From: Candidatus Poribacteria bacterium
Lineage (GTDB): Bacteria; Poribacteria; WGA-4E; WGA-3G
Direction of reading: 5' to 3'
Length of the DNA stretch: 62,527 bases
NCBI GenBank assembly: GCA_022821965.1
Contig: JAJECN010000021.1
Coordinates: 1-62,527 of the forward strand
Every line of letters starts with the position of its first letter. Within the stretch, counting starts at the first letter, position 1. The notes beneath the pieces are model-generated. The model ran no database searches. It was not told where the DNA came from and saw only the letters and a program-made list of their open reading frames with translations. Of the stretch, positions 7,733 through 16,996 are shown piece after piece. A program made the position numbers and the translations under genes.

Positions 7733-10700
7733 ATGAAATTTGCAAAAGTCCTATTGACAATCCTTTTTTCGATAGGTATTCTGATTGGATTGACCCCTCG
7801 CGCCATGAGTCGAGACGCAATACCCGGACAAAGGTCAGGCACATCTGAAGCTCTGTCAACGGTAAACTCAACGAACCGAGACAAAGCACTGGAAGGGCTG
7901 ATCATTTTATATGGAACCAACGAAAACGCGAATACAAGCGTCCCGCCGCCGCCAATGCAGCAGCTATCCCGAAACGGTAACTTCCTTACGACGGAACAAT
8001 CACAATTCATTGTAGTAACGTACGACGGTTTTACGGACGAAGCGATGGAAGCATTCCAATATGCCGTTGATATTTGGAATTCGCTCATCCGGACACCGGT
8101 GCCAATCCGGATTGACGCATCTTTCACAGACTTCGGTGGATTTGAGGATGGAAGTATTATTTTAGGCGGTGCACGCCCCGCAGACTGGAAATCAAGATCA
8201 TTGAATTTGTGGTCCCCAGAGGCACTCGCGGACAAGAGAGCCGGTAGAGACCTCACAGGTGGCGAACCGGATATCATAGCAAGATTCAACAGCCACGAAG
8301 AGGCAAATTGGTACTTCGGCACAGATGGAAATACACCATCAGGAAAAACGGACTTTGTTAGTACCGTGCTGCATGAGATTGCTCACGGTCTCGGTTTCTT
8401 CAGTTTTGCAAGAGTAGAAGAAAAAGCCATTGCAAGATTTACTTCGTTCAGTGAGACAGGAAAGTTGAGAGGAGGCAATCCCGCTTTACCTTATATTTAC
8501 GATTTCTTTGTAGAAAATGGATCCGGGACAACTATTATGTCTTCCCCCGATCCGTCCTTTGATCTTGAAAATCAACTCACAAGTAACGACCTCTTCTGGA
8601 ATGGAAAAAAAGGCGTTGAAGCAAACGGCGGTATCCTCCCCCAACTCTACGCACCCAGTTCATGGGAACAAGGTTCAAGTTATACCCATTTGGATGAAAT
8701 TACGTTTCCGGCTGGCAACGCGAACTCTTTAATGACCCCATATTATAACAACCAAGAAGCGATTCACAATCCGGGTCCCATTATACTCGGTATGCTTGAG
8801 GATATGGGATGGACAATCAACAAAGCACCGGCGTTTACCGATGGCTCCAGGACCACTCGCACAGTGGCGGTGGACGGGAGTATCATTAGCCCCGTCGTGG
8901 CTACGGATGCAAACAACGACGCACTTATCTATCAGTTGAGTGGCACTGACGCAGCAGCGTTTGACATTGACAACGTATCCGGACAACTAAAAACTAAGAC
9001 AGCACACAACTACAATACCAAGAAATTCTATACAGTAATTGTCACTGTTTCCGATGGCACTCTGATAGATGAAATCCGTGTCACCATCACCGTCATCAAC
9101 ACAGAAACTGAAACACCCACTAATAGCAGACCGAGCTTCGTAGATGGCAGTCACACCAGTCGCACTGTGGCAGAGAATACTGCGAAAGGGATAAACATCG
9201 GCAAACCAGTTGCAGCGACAGATGCAGACAATGATTCTCTCACTTATACCCTCAGCGGTCCCGACGCTGCATTTTTTGAAATTAATAACACCACTGGACA
9301 GCTGAAAACCGATGCGGATCTTGATTATGAAGTCAAGAACACCTACACCGTAACGGTTACCGTCTCCGATGGCAACCTCAATACCACCATCACCGTCATT
9401 ATCATTATCATCGATTTGGACGATCAAAAAAGTCCAACGCTAACGTTAATTTCACAACCTCTAACGGAAACAACGCTGAACGGAAACACAGTAATACTTA
9501 GTTTGAGTAACCGAATTTATGAAAACTGGCTCAGTGATCCTGTAGCAGTATCCGGTATTCCTGGTGTAACCGTTAAACCTTTTGATATGAACCGTGTAAG
9601 TGATACGGAACTGGCAGTTGAACTGACATTCTACGGTGCAGACCTCGACACTGATGCTACACTCACTTTCACAGTAAAAGCAGATGCTATAGCGAACTAC
9701 GATGGACCCGATCTCACCACGACAACGCACGTAACCGCGAATGCGGAATCGGTGGTCGCATCAACGGTAACACCGCTAACAGAAACAACACTGAACGGGA
9801 GTGTGGTCACGCTGACATTAAACGATGGTATTTACGAATCTCAGTACACCGTTGGAAACAGTGTGACGGTATCGGGGATCACCGGTGTCACCGTTAACAG
9901 ATATAGCGTGGAACGCCTCAGCGGGACGCAGGTGAACGTTGAACTCATATTTGATGGCACGGACTTTGACACCGATACCACCCTCACCATCACAGTCGGA
10001 GCAGATGCTATAAAGGCATATAACGGTACGGCACTCATCGCACAATTACCCGTCAGCGCGGTAGTGGAAAAAACCCCAAGAATAACGGCTTATGCATCAC
10101 AAACCTTGACTGAGACAACCCTCAATGAAAGCACCATCACACTCACACTGTCAACCGGTGTGTACACACAATCCAGCTCCGACATCAGTCATGCCATACA
10201 AATCTCCGGTATTGCTGGTGTTATATTTCACCCATCCGATGTGGTACGCGTCAGTGATACCAAAGTAACTGTTAAACTAACATTCGATGATGCAGACTTT
10301 GACATTGATACCACGCTCGCCTTCACGGTCGGGGCGGATGCTATCGCAAACTATGACGGTCCCCCACTTATCACGGCAATACTTGTCACCGCCGTGGTCG
10401 AAGAGAGACCGACAATAACTGCTTTTGCGACACAACCTTTGACAGAGGCAACCCTCAATGGAAGCATTATCCGATTAAGCCTCAACAACGGCACTTACAT
10501 CCGCTCTAACCGGGACATTGACAATGCTATGGCAGTATCAGGTATTGCTGGCGTAACCGTTGGAATATTCGGAGCAGAGCGTGTGAGCGACACAGACATT
10601 ACCTTTGAACTCGAATTCAATGGGAACGTTGACACCAACGCCACGCTTACCTTCACAGTCGAAGCGGATGCTATTACTGAATACGACGGTCCCGCACTCA

Positions 10701-11977
10701 TCGCGCAGCTACCTGTTATCGGTGGACGGGAATCAATTACTGTATCAACAGCGGCACCTTTGACAGAAACAACCCTGAACGGTAGTGTTGTCACGTTGAC
10801 ACTCAACGGTGCTATTTACGAAAGATCTACCTTTGATCTCAGAGATGCTGTCGAGGTATCTGGTATCAACGGTGTCACTTTTCATTGGTTTGATTTGGAT
10901 CGCGTCAGTGATACAGCATTGACAGTTGAGTTGACATTCAGAGGCAACTTTGACACTGATGCAACACTCACCTTTACAGTAGGAGCGGATGCTATTGCCG
11001 AATACGAGGGGCCTGCGTTTACTGCACAACTAACCGTCACTGGAAGCAAGGAGTCGGTCATCGCAGCAACAGATGCACCGTTGGCGGAAGCAACACTTGA
11101 TGGAAGCGTCGTCACATTGACGCTCAGCGGGCGCACTTATGAACGCTCTAGCTTCAGAATTAGGGATGCTGTGTCTGTCTCCGGCATTGATGGTGTGACC
11201 ATTGACGATGTAGATCGCATCAGTAAAACAGTGGTGACCGTTGAACTGGAATTCAACGGCGATTTTGATGCCGATACAGCACTCACGCTAATAGTCGGGG
11301 CAGAGGCACTGTTGAGATATAACGGCCCCACACTCACCGCACAAGTCCCCGTTACTGGAGGACAGGAATCAATCGCCGCTTCAACAGACACTCCCTTGAC
11401 GGAGGCGACACTTGATGAAAGCGTCGTTACGCTCACACTTACCGGTAGAAAATACGCACGCTCTAACTTTGACATCAGACAGGCTGTGTCGGTCTCTGGG
11501 ATCGACGGTGTAACAATACCTTGGCACGAGCCTGACCGAAAAAGCGACACTCAAATCACTGTGGAACTGGAATTCGATGGAGACATCAATGCAGATAATA
11601 CGCTCACCTTCACCGTCGGCGCAGATGCCATCGCTGGATACAACGGTCCCGCACTCACAACACAAATAACCGTTAGCGCGATTAAAGAAAACGCGCTATT
11701 GGCAAACTTCCCGAATCCGTTCAATCCTGAGACATGGATACCGTATCAACTCTCAAAACCCACAGAGGTCACTATCACAATCTACGCTGTGAACGGACAA
11801 ATAGTTCGGACGTTGACCCTCGGACATCAACCCACCGGTATCTATCAAAACCGCAGTCGTGCCGCCTATTGGGATGGCAGAAACGCATTCGGCGAACCTG
11901 TGGCAAGCGGCGTGTATTTCTACACGATCACCGCAGGCGACTTCACCGCTACACGGAAAATGTTGATACGGAAGTAA
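7733..11977 (+). CDS. Giant secreted metalloprotease-like protein with cadherin and Ig-like repeats
   Basis: The protein has 1414 residues with an N-terminal signal peptide (about 1-27). A zinc protease-like domain spans about 90-365; HEIAHGLGF at 214-222 gives the HExxHxxG zinc motif, and a later MLEDMGW resembles the end of such domains. Two cadherin-like repeats follow (about 365-570), then seven copies of the 95-residue PLTETTL/VSGIxGV repeat shared with the first gene. The end is the FlgD-like/T9SS-like tail (NFPNPFNPETWIPY to TRKMLIRK). There is no dockerin here, unlike the two neighbours. It is probably exported to the surface, where the protease domain may process host or matrix proteins. 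The third zinc ligand is not certain, so activity is inferred. An AAGGA lies about 12 bases before the ATG. Confidence 0.88.
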   Translation: MKFAKVLLTILFSIGILIGLTPRAMSRDAIPGQRSGTSEALSTVNSTNRDKALEGLIILYGTNENANTSVPPPPMQQLSRNGNFLTTEQSQFIVVTYDGFTDEAMEAFQYAVDIWNSLIRTPVPIRIDASFTDFGGFEDGSIILGGARPADWKSRSLNLWSPEALADKRAGRDLTGGEPDIIARFNSHEEANWYFGTDGNTPSGKTDFVSTVLHEIAHGLGFFSFARVEEKAIARFTSFSETGKLRGGNPALPYIYDFFVENGSGTTIMSSPDPSFDLENQLTSNDLFWNGKKGVEANGGILPQLYAPSSWEQGSSYTHLDEITFPAGNANSLMTPYYNNQEAIHNPGPIILGMLEDMGWTINKAPAFTDGSRTTRTVAVDGSIISPVVATDANNDALIYQLSGTDAAAFDIDNVSGQLKTKTAHNYNTKKFYTVIVTVSDGTLIDEIRVTITVINTETETPTNSRPSFVDGSHTSRTVAENTAKGINIGKPVAATDADNDSLTYTLSGPDAAFFEINNTTGQLKTDADLDYEVKNTYTVTVTVSDGNLNTTITVIIIIIDLDDQKSPTLTLISQPLTETTLNGNTVILSLSNRIYENWLSDPVAVSGIPGVTVKPFDMNRVSDTELAVELTFYGADLDTDATLTFTVKADAIANYDGPDLTTTTHVTANAESVVASTVTPLTETTLNGSVVTLTLNDGIYESQYTVGNSVTVSGITGVTVNRYSVERLSGTQVNVELIFDGTDFDTDTTLTITVGADAIKAYNGTALIAQLPVSAVVEKTPRITAYASQTLTETTLNESTITLTLSTGVYTQSSSDISHAIQISGIAGVIFHPSDVVRVSDTKVTVKLTFDDADFDIDTTLAFTVGADAIANYDGPPLITAILVTAVVEERPTITAFATQPLTEATLNGSIIRLSLNNGTYIRSNRDIDNAMAVSGIAGVTVGIFGAERVSDTDITFELEFNGNVDTNATLTFTVEADAITEYDGPALIAQLPVIGGRESITVSTAAPLTETTLNGSVVTLTLNGAIYERSTFDLRDAVEVSGINGVTFHWFDLDRVSDTALTVELTFRGNFDTDATLTFTVGADAIAEYEGPAFTAQLTVTGSKESVIAATDAPLAEATLDGSVVTLTLSGRTYERSSFRIRDAVSVSGIDGVTIDDVDRISKTVVTVELEFNGDFDADTALTLIVGAEALLRYNGPTLTAQVPVTGGQESIAASTDTPLTEATLDESVVTLTLTGRKYARSNFDIRQAVSVSGIDGVTIPWHEPDRKSDTQITVELEFDGDINADNTLTFTVGADAIAGYNGPALTTQITVSAIKENALLANFPNPFNPETWIPYQLSKPTEVTITIYAVNGQIVRTLTLGHQPTGIYQNRSRAAYWDGRNAFGEPVASGVYFYTITAGDFTATRKMLIRK

Positions 11978-12035
11978 ACTTTTCTCTTCATCGGTAGGGT
12001 GAGGTACAGCAACTTTGCCCTACGGATCCACACAT

Positions 12036-14711
12036 TTACATTGAAATCCCCAATAACCCGCGCGTCAGCTGGAAGTCTGTGTTTCCTTTGCCATGCAGTT
12101 TAGGGGTATACTGACGCGAAGCTACGTCTACAATCAACGCTAACAGGTCATCAACATCGGCGGACACTGAATCCAAATCTGCGCCGTAGTTGGCTTGGGT
12201 TGCGGCATCTGTAGAGACTTGAGTCAACGGGACCATCACATGGGATTGCAGCGGGGCACCGACGATGTGTGCAAGTGCCAAATCCACACCAGTCGCACCC
12301 AATCCAGTCAATGTCTCCGTCGGTTGATCGGTCGGTGTCTCCATGACGTGGAAACCTGCTTTTTTAACCTTCTGTCCATACGCCAAAGTAGTAGGCACAC
12401 GCCGTGTGCCGTGACGTATAAACGTCGCGTTCGCTGGCACGACAACGGTTCCACCTGCAGCGACGACTCTATGTGTCAATTGGGTCAAGGACTGCGAGAC
12501 CTCTTCCGGCACCGTACTGGTCGATGTAACGGCTATGCAGAGGTGTTCCAGTCCTGCGTCAACAACCGGAACGGATGGTTTATCCGCAAGCGTTTCCGAG
12601 AACCAATCTTGCACCTTCTCAATAACGGCATCAATTCCGCCATCCAATTGTACACTTGCCCAACCGTACCTTTCCGGTGATATGCCGAGTTTCTGGATCT
12701 CATAGCGGACGTGGTCGTTGTGCGTTTTTTCACAACCGTGCTCAAGGAGCAGACCGAGAGCGACCGTTGGGTGTGTGAGATGTCCAATCATCGTGCGGGT
12801 GTAAATCTCCTCAGAACGTCCGCCAGAAACGCCGCACCCTTCCGTATGCGGCAGCGCAACAAAACGGGATATGCCCTGCTTTTTGCCGACTTTCTGTTTA
12901 TTGCAGCGGTGCGCGATCATCTGTGCAATTTGTCCAGAGCAGAGACTTGTGGGCAAGATGAGTCCGACCTGATCCGTGCGGTATCCTGCTTCCGTTTGGA
13001 GGGCACGGAATTGCAGAGTAGTAGGCACACTCCGCTGTGCCGTAACAGTGATCGGCTCACCGGACTTCAATTCGGACGCTGTCAATAAAGGGTCTAAATC
13101 CGTAGGACCCGTCTGTTTCCAATCGCGCCACAACGAGACCTGCGAATGTCCGGCTTTTTCTCCAACAGAACGTTCACCCGAGGCGACATTCACCGTCAAA
13201 TCCAACATAGATTCGCCGAGTTCCTCCATCGGTGTCCCGTCGAGATACGCACCGGCGTTCACGTCCATATCCTTGGTGAGCATTTCATACCGTCCCGTCG
13301 TCGTGACAATCTTAATTGTCGGCACGAACGGGAAATTTGTGATAGATCCGTTGCCTGTCACGAAGAAAATCATGTTGGACCCAGATGCTACCTGTCCAGC
13401 GATGCTCTCCAAATCGTTGCCGGGACTGTCCATAAAGTAGTAACCCGGTTTCTCCATGAGTTCACTGTAATTGATAACGTAGTCAAGACAGACATCGGGA
13501 TGCCGTTTCATCGCTGCACCGATTGATTTGATAGCGATGTTGTAAAGTCCACGAAAGTTATTGCCACCAGACGGATTGCCCTCTGCGGAGTGTCCATGCC
13601 ATGCGACGCGTTCTTTGAACCGTTCAATTGTATCAAGAAATTTACGCGCCGTTGGCAAGTCTCGGGCGTTCTGCAGCACATAAGCCTCGGAGCCGATGAG
13701 TTCATCGGTTTCCGCGAGGTTGGCACACCCGCCGTATCGGATGACCTCTTTCGCGACGTAAGCAGCAAGCGGATTACCAGACACGCCAGAGAACGCATCC
13801 GAACCGCCACACTGCAAGGCGATTTTAAGATTTTCCAGAGACTGTTCAGTCCGTGGAACGCTGTTCACGCTATCTAACCACCCATCAATAATCTCTGTTC
13901 CACCGGCTAAATCCGTGTCAAAACTCCCCTGCAGCCGATAGAATTGATGGACAACATCATCCAAAGCATAGCCTTCGCGGTCCATATACGACTTGAGCAT
14001 TTCGTTTGTAACCGCTTCGGTGCCGTAGTCAACGAGTAGCATCGCGCCGATATTCGGATGGACAGTAAACCCGGCGAGCGTCCGGAGTAGCATATCAATG
14101 TTATTTGGGGTTTTACTTTCGCCGCCCTCTGTGTGTGTCACGGCAACAACGCCGTCTATATTCGGAAATGTATCGGGGTTACAAACCCCTCCTACTGCAC
14201 ACATATCGGCAAGTCTTCTTGCGAAAGCCGACGTGCGTGCGGTTGTCCCCATAACAACGATATAGTTTCGCGTACCAACGCCACGATTCCCGGGACGCTG
14301 ATAACCGAGGAAGTGGCGTTTGTTCGTATGCCACGCCACCTGCTTTCCCGATTGAAATTCAGCCTCGTCAAGTGCGTAAGGTGCCATCTTATCGCTAAAG
14401 TTGGGTGTTTCCGGCAGCTCAAAAGGTAGGTTCCGAATCGACAACGAATCAATCATTTTCTGATTGCACACGTAGTCGCCGGGTTCAATGGCACGTGTTG
14501 CGAAACCGAAAGGTAGACCCCACGATAGGAGTGGCGTGGTTTCCAAGATTGATTGGGTCGCAAACCGGTGTCCTTCTAAAATGGTATGTGACAACTGAAA
14601 CTGAGATCCCTCATAACCGATGCGTGTACCACTCTCCAGCGTTTGGGTTGCAATAGCGACGTTATCGTCCGGCGCAGGTAACCGTGCAACAGAGGCGAAA
14701 TCATAATCCAT
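12036..14711 (-). CDS. UxaA/GarD-family altronate or galactarate dehydratase-like protein with duplicated core
   Basis: The start is ATG at 14711, since an AAGGAG sits 7 bases upstream; a longer frame to 14783 would lack a site and overlap the previous gene. The 891-residue product has an N-terminal SAF-like part, then a UxaA/GarD core (GNRGVGTRNYIVVMG, about 145) and its C-terminal part (CGGSDAFSGVSGNP, then DMDVNAGAYLDGTP). The family normally ends near 500-530 residues. Here about 330 more follow, and these resemble a second copy of the core (HTEGCGVSGGR, then HPTVALGLLLEHGCE, against HTEGGESK and HPNIGAMLLVDYGTE in the first). Members dehydrate sugar acids in the cytoplasm; the substrate is unknown. 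Two palindromic elements are inserted in frame. It lies 26 bases after the methyltransferase gene, in one operon. Confidence 0.85.
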   Translation of the reverse strand: MDYDFASVARLPAPDDNVAIATQTLESGTRIGYEGSQFQLSHTILEGHRFATQSILETTPLLSWGLPFGFATRAIEPGDYVCNQKMIDSLSIRNLPFELPETPNFSDKMAPYALDEAEFQSGKQVAWHTNKRHFLGYQRPGNRGVGTRNYIVVMGTTARTSAFARRLADMCAVGGVCNPDTFPNIDGVVAVTHTEGGESKTPNNIDMLLRTLAGFTVHPNIGAMLLVDYGTEAVTNEMLKSYMDREGYALDDVVHQFYRLQGSFDTDLAGGTEIIDGWLDSVNSVPRTEQSLENLKIALQCGGSDAFSGVSGNPLAAYVAKEVIRYGGCANLAETDELIGSEAYVLQNARDLPTARKFLDTIERFKERVAWHGHSAEGNPSGGNNFRGLYNIAIKSIGAAMKRHPDVCLDYVINYSELMEKPGYYFMDSPGNDLESIAGQVASGSNMIFFVTGNGSITNFPFVPTIKIVTTTGRYEMLTKDMDVNAGAYLDGTPMEELGESMLDLTVNVASGERSVGEKAGHSQVSLWRDWKQTGPTDLDPLLTASELKSGEPITVTAQRSVPTTLQFRALQTEAGYRTDQVGLILPTSLCSGQIAQMIAHRCNKQKVGKKQGISRFVALPHTEGCGVSGGRSEEIYTRTMIGHLTHPTVALGLLLEHGCEKTHNDHVRYEIQKLGISPERYGWASVQLDGGIDAVIEKVQDWFSETLADKPSVPVVDAGLEHLCIAVTSTSTVPEEVSQSLTQLTHRVVAAGGTVVVPANATFIRHGTRRVPTTLAYGQKVKKAGFHVMETPTDQPTETLTGLGATGVDLALAHIVGAPLQSHVMVPLTQVSTDAATQANYGADLDSVSADVDDLLALIVDVASRQYTPKLHGKGNTDFQLTRGLLGISM
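12387..12412. repeat. In-gene palindromic element GTAGTAGGCAC (copy 1)
   Basis: The core GGCACACGCCGTGTGCC is a 7-bp perfect stem with a 3-base loop. It lies inside the dehydratase gene, where the minus strand reads it as GTRRVPTT without breaking the frame (about residues 767-776). Same family as 13017, 42423, 46791 and 46847. Confidence 0.8.
13017..13043. repeat. In-gene palindromic element GTAGTAGGCAC (copy 2)
   Basis: A 6-bp stem (GGCACA with TGTGCC) follows AGTAGTA. It is in frame in the dehydratase gene and read as AQRSVPTT, at the linker between the two UxaA-like cores (about residues 557-565). It is one base longer than copy 1 and encodes a diverged peptide. Confidence 0.75.
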
Positions 14712-14737
14712 CAAGTATTCTCCTTTTGTTGTGGAAA

Positions 14738-15307
14738 TTAATGGCGGTAGATACTCACTTCGATTGCGTCCTGTTTCACCCACGGTAGATCAATGTCAAA
14801 CCAATGTGTTTCAGATTCATAACGCTCGCGGACGTGCTCCAGATAATCCGCCATTGAATCAGCACCGATACCAACATTGTCTGCTACAACGGTTGCGGGA
14901 TTGGTTAAACGCGATTCAATTGCTTGAAAACACGGAAAATAGTTATTAAAGTTGTTATCAAGGAGCAGAAAATCGACGGGTTCTTGGATACTTTTGAGTA
15001 CCTCTTGCGCATCGCCGATGCGTGAATCGACGAGGTCTGCCATTCCAGCGCGTTCAAAATTCGTACGTGCTTGTGCTGCACGCTCAGCATCTATCTCAAC
15101 CGTTATCAAGCGTCCAGTGCCAGCGGTTTTCAAGACGCGTAGCATCCACAGCCCAGAATAACCGATAGCAGTTCCGCACTCGATAATAAGGGACGGCTTC
15201 GCTTCTTCAACGCAGGCGGCGAGAAATTTTGCCTTTTCTTCTCCTAACATTGGGATTCTCTCTTTCTTACACTGTGCTTCGACCTCTTGTAAAACCTGAT
15301 CAAACAT
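14738..15307 (-). CDS. SAM-dependent O-methyltransferase (class I, catechol-OMT-like)
   Basis: The start ATG at 15307 is chosen because GGAGG lies 6 bases upstream; longer frames to 15319 or 15352 lack a site. The 189-residue product has the SAM-binding motif IIECGTAIGYSG, an acidic strand end (TVEID), a GDAQEVL motif and a DFLLLDN motif with the metal/SAM acidic residue. It ends with a short beta strand (IEVSIYRH). Family members methylate hydroxyl groups of small molecules in the cytoplasm. It is the first gene of an operon with the UxaA-like dehydratase, 26 bases downstream. The substrate is not evident; a link to sugar-acid metabolism is only suggested by context. Confidence 0.85.
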   Translation of the reverse strand: MFDQVLQEVEAQCKKERIPMLGEEKAKFLAACVEEAKPSLIIECGTAIGYSGLWMLRVLKTAGTGRLITVEIDAERAAQARTNFERAGMADLVDSRIGDAQEVLKSIQEPVDFLLLDNNFNNYFPCFQAIESRLTNPATVVADNVGIGADSMADYLEHVRERYESETHWFDIDLPWVKQDAIEVSIYRH

Positions 15308-15480
15308 GTAATCCTCCATAGGAACACGACGGCTCCGCTCTGAATTTGACATCCGTTAGCAGATATGGTAAATTTTGTCATATTGTATAATGCCTTATGA
15401 AAATAATCATACACGAAAACCTGCTTTGAGGTCAAGAAACACACTTTAAAATATATTTGATTTTCGATCTTTATTCCAAT

Positions 15481-15605
15481 TAGGACTTACGCAAGGCGCA
15501 ATGAACTGCGCCACTACGAACCTGATTGTTTTTGAAAAACACATATATTTCCAAGGTCCGTCTGTTTGTAGTGATGCGATTTATCGCATCTCTGCGTAAG
15601 TCCTA
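15481..15605. mobile_element. 125-bp MITE with 13-bp terminal inverted repeats and CCAAT target duplication
   Basis: The ends are TAGGACTTACGCA and its exact complement. The 5-base direct repeat CCAAT flanks both sides (15476-15480 and 15606-15610). Inside are two small hairpins (GGCGCA with TGCGCC, and GATGCGAT with ATCGCATC). It has no coding capacity, so it needs a transposase elsewhere. It sits between divergent genes, about 70 bases before the sigma factor start. A relative is at 24897. Confidence 0.85.
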
Positions 15606-15681
15606 CCAATAAAGCGAAAAAATTTGCAACCAAATCCGCAGTTCGGTGTATATTACAGATGAGCACCTCCGGAGGAACCTG

Positions 15682-16281
15682 ATGCTTGACTTAGATGATG
15701 AATTGATGGAACGTTATCAGAAAGGCGACGAAAGTGCGTTTACGCTCCTCGTGCGCCGCCACCAGCAACCGCTTATCAATTTCATTGCTCGGTTCATTAA
15801 CGATAGGAACAGCGGCGAGGACTTGGCGCAAGAGACGTTCATTCGCATCTTTAAAGCGGCGGATCGCTATAAACCGGGACGCGCGCATTTTAAGACGTGG
15901 ATGTATCACATCGCCAAAAACCTGTGCAAAAATGAACTCCGAAACCGAGAAAGACGGGACAAGTACAGAGTTGATAATGTGATAGATAGTGGGAGCGACA
16001 GTAACGGGGATTCAGAAGAAATTGATCTAATCGCGAACACTCCCGCGAATCAGGCTTTCCAACCGGAAGTAGCACTTGAACGTAAAGAATTACGCAACGC
16101 CATTCAAAAAGCAATCGCAGAATTACCAGAACAGTATAGACTCCCCCTCGTCTTACGCGATCTACAAGGACTTAGTTATGAAGAAATCAGTGAGGTGCTG
16201 GAACTCCGAAGTGGTACCACGAAATCTCGCATCAATCGTGCCCGACTCATGCTTAAAGATAAGTTAAAACCGTTTATTTGA
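15682..16281 (+). CDS. ECF-type RNA polymerase sigma factor (sigma-70 family)
   Basis: ATG at 15682 has a perfect GGAGG 6 bases upstream, so it is preferred over the upstream start at 15646. The 199-residue protein has sigma region 2 (YQKGDESAFTLLVRRHQ, then DLAQETFIRIFKA and FKTWMYHIAKN) and region 4 (ELPEQYRLPLVLRDLQGLS, then SYEEISEVL and GTTKSRINRARLML). It directs RNA polymerase to promoters of an envelope-type regulon (inference). An anti-sigma factor gene follows 26 bases downstream and an HtrA-like gene follows that, an order reminiscent of rpoE-rseA-mucD loci. A MITE lies just upstream and may separate or carry its promoter. Confidence 0.93.
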   Translation: MLDLDDELMERYQKGDESAFTLLVRRHQQPLINFIARFINDRNSGEDLAQETFIRIFKAADRYKPGRAHFKTWMYHIAKNLCKNELRNRERRDKYRVDNVIDSGSDSNGDSEEIDLIANTPANQAFQPEVALERKELRNAIQKAIAELPEQYRLPLVLRDLQGLSYEEISEVLELRSGTTKSRINRARLMLKDKLKPFI

Positions 16282-16307
16282 TTATTTGATATTCTTAGGA
16301 GTAATTT

Positions 16308-16820
16308 ATGAACTGCCTACAAGCTGAGGAATATTTCTCTGCTCACTTTGAAGACACGCTTGATTATCAGACACTGCAAGATTTTGAAGGACATCTCGCA
16401 GAATGTGAAGCATGTCAGCAGGAATATTTGCGATTTCAGGAATCTGTTAAGGTGACACAGCAATTACCACAGATCGAACCCTCACCCTACTTCATGCCGA
16501 CGTTAATGCAACGTCTCGCTGAAGAACAACGCGAGATCAATGGCGTTAAGGGTATCGGGACAGGTTGGAAACGGTTGTTAGATGTATTTCGTCGTCCGAT
16601 ATGGGCAGTTAGTGGTATTGTAGCGTTGATTCTCGCCATAGGCGGTACCTATCTCCATCAAGAGGGTTTCTTATTCGATCAAGACCGCGTTTCAACAGTG
16701 GAAATGTCGGTAGAGACACAAAATAATCGTGTTACCCCAACACCAAGGCAACCGATGCAGCAGCATTACGTCCTAAAGCAGGTGAGTTATACCAACACGT
16801 CTACGCGAGGCGGGCTCTAA
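16308..16820 (+). CDS. Anti-sigma factor with zinc finger and one membrane helix
   Basis: The 170-residue protein begins MNCLQAEEYFSAHFEDTL and has the ZAS-type motif HLAECEACQ (H-x3-C-x2-C) at about 28-35. One transmembrane helix (WAVSGIVALILAIGG) lies near 100-117, with a short outer tail. TTAGGAG precedes the start. ZAS anti-sigma factors bind the partner sigma in the cytoplasm until a signal breaks the complex. Its position right after the ECF gene supports that pairing. The outer domain is short, so it probably senses through another protein or through proteolysis (inference). Confidence 0.88.
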   Translation: MNCLQAEEYFSAHFEDTLDYQTLQDFEGHLAECEACQQEYLRFQESVKVTQQLPQIEPSPYFMPTLMQRLAEEQREINGVKGIGTGWKRLLDVFRRPIWAVSGIVALILAIGGTYLHQEGFLFDQDRVSTVEMSVETQNNRVTPTPRQPMQQHYVLKQVSYTNTSTRGGL

Positions 16821-16996
16821 TTTGGCAATGCCTAAGTCGCCGCTTTCTGTAGGGACGAACGTAGAATACCCGTCAGGGAAGTAGTTATCAGTAGCGGATG
16901 TGGCAGTTGCATAAGTTGTGGCTTCCACACACAAAACACCTCTTTAACTGACGATCGAAAACCGAAGACTGATAACTCTAAAAAGGAAAACGAAGC

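Noticed and set aside
8987-11665. Minus-strand frames up to 146 codons opposite the Ig-like repeats
   Set aside because: Same cause: antisense of tandem repeats, without ribosome binding sites or family features.
11994-12023. Inverted GTAGGG/CCCTAC between convergent genes
   Set aside because: Only 6 bp with an 18-base loop; could be chance.
12195-13526. Plus-strand frames of 125-161 codons opposite the dehydratase gene
   Set aside because: The minus strand encodes a clear conserved enzyme across the whole span; the plus frames lack motifs.
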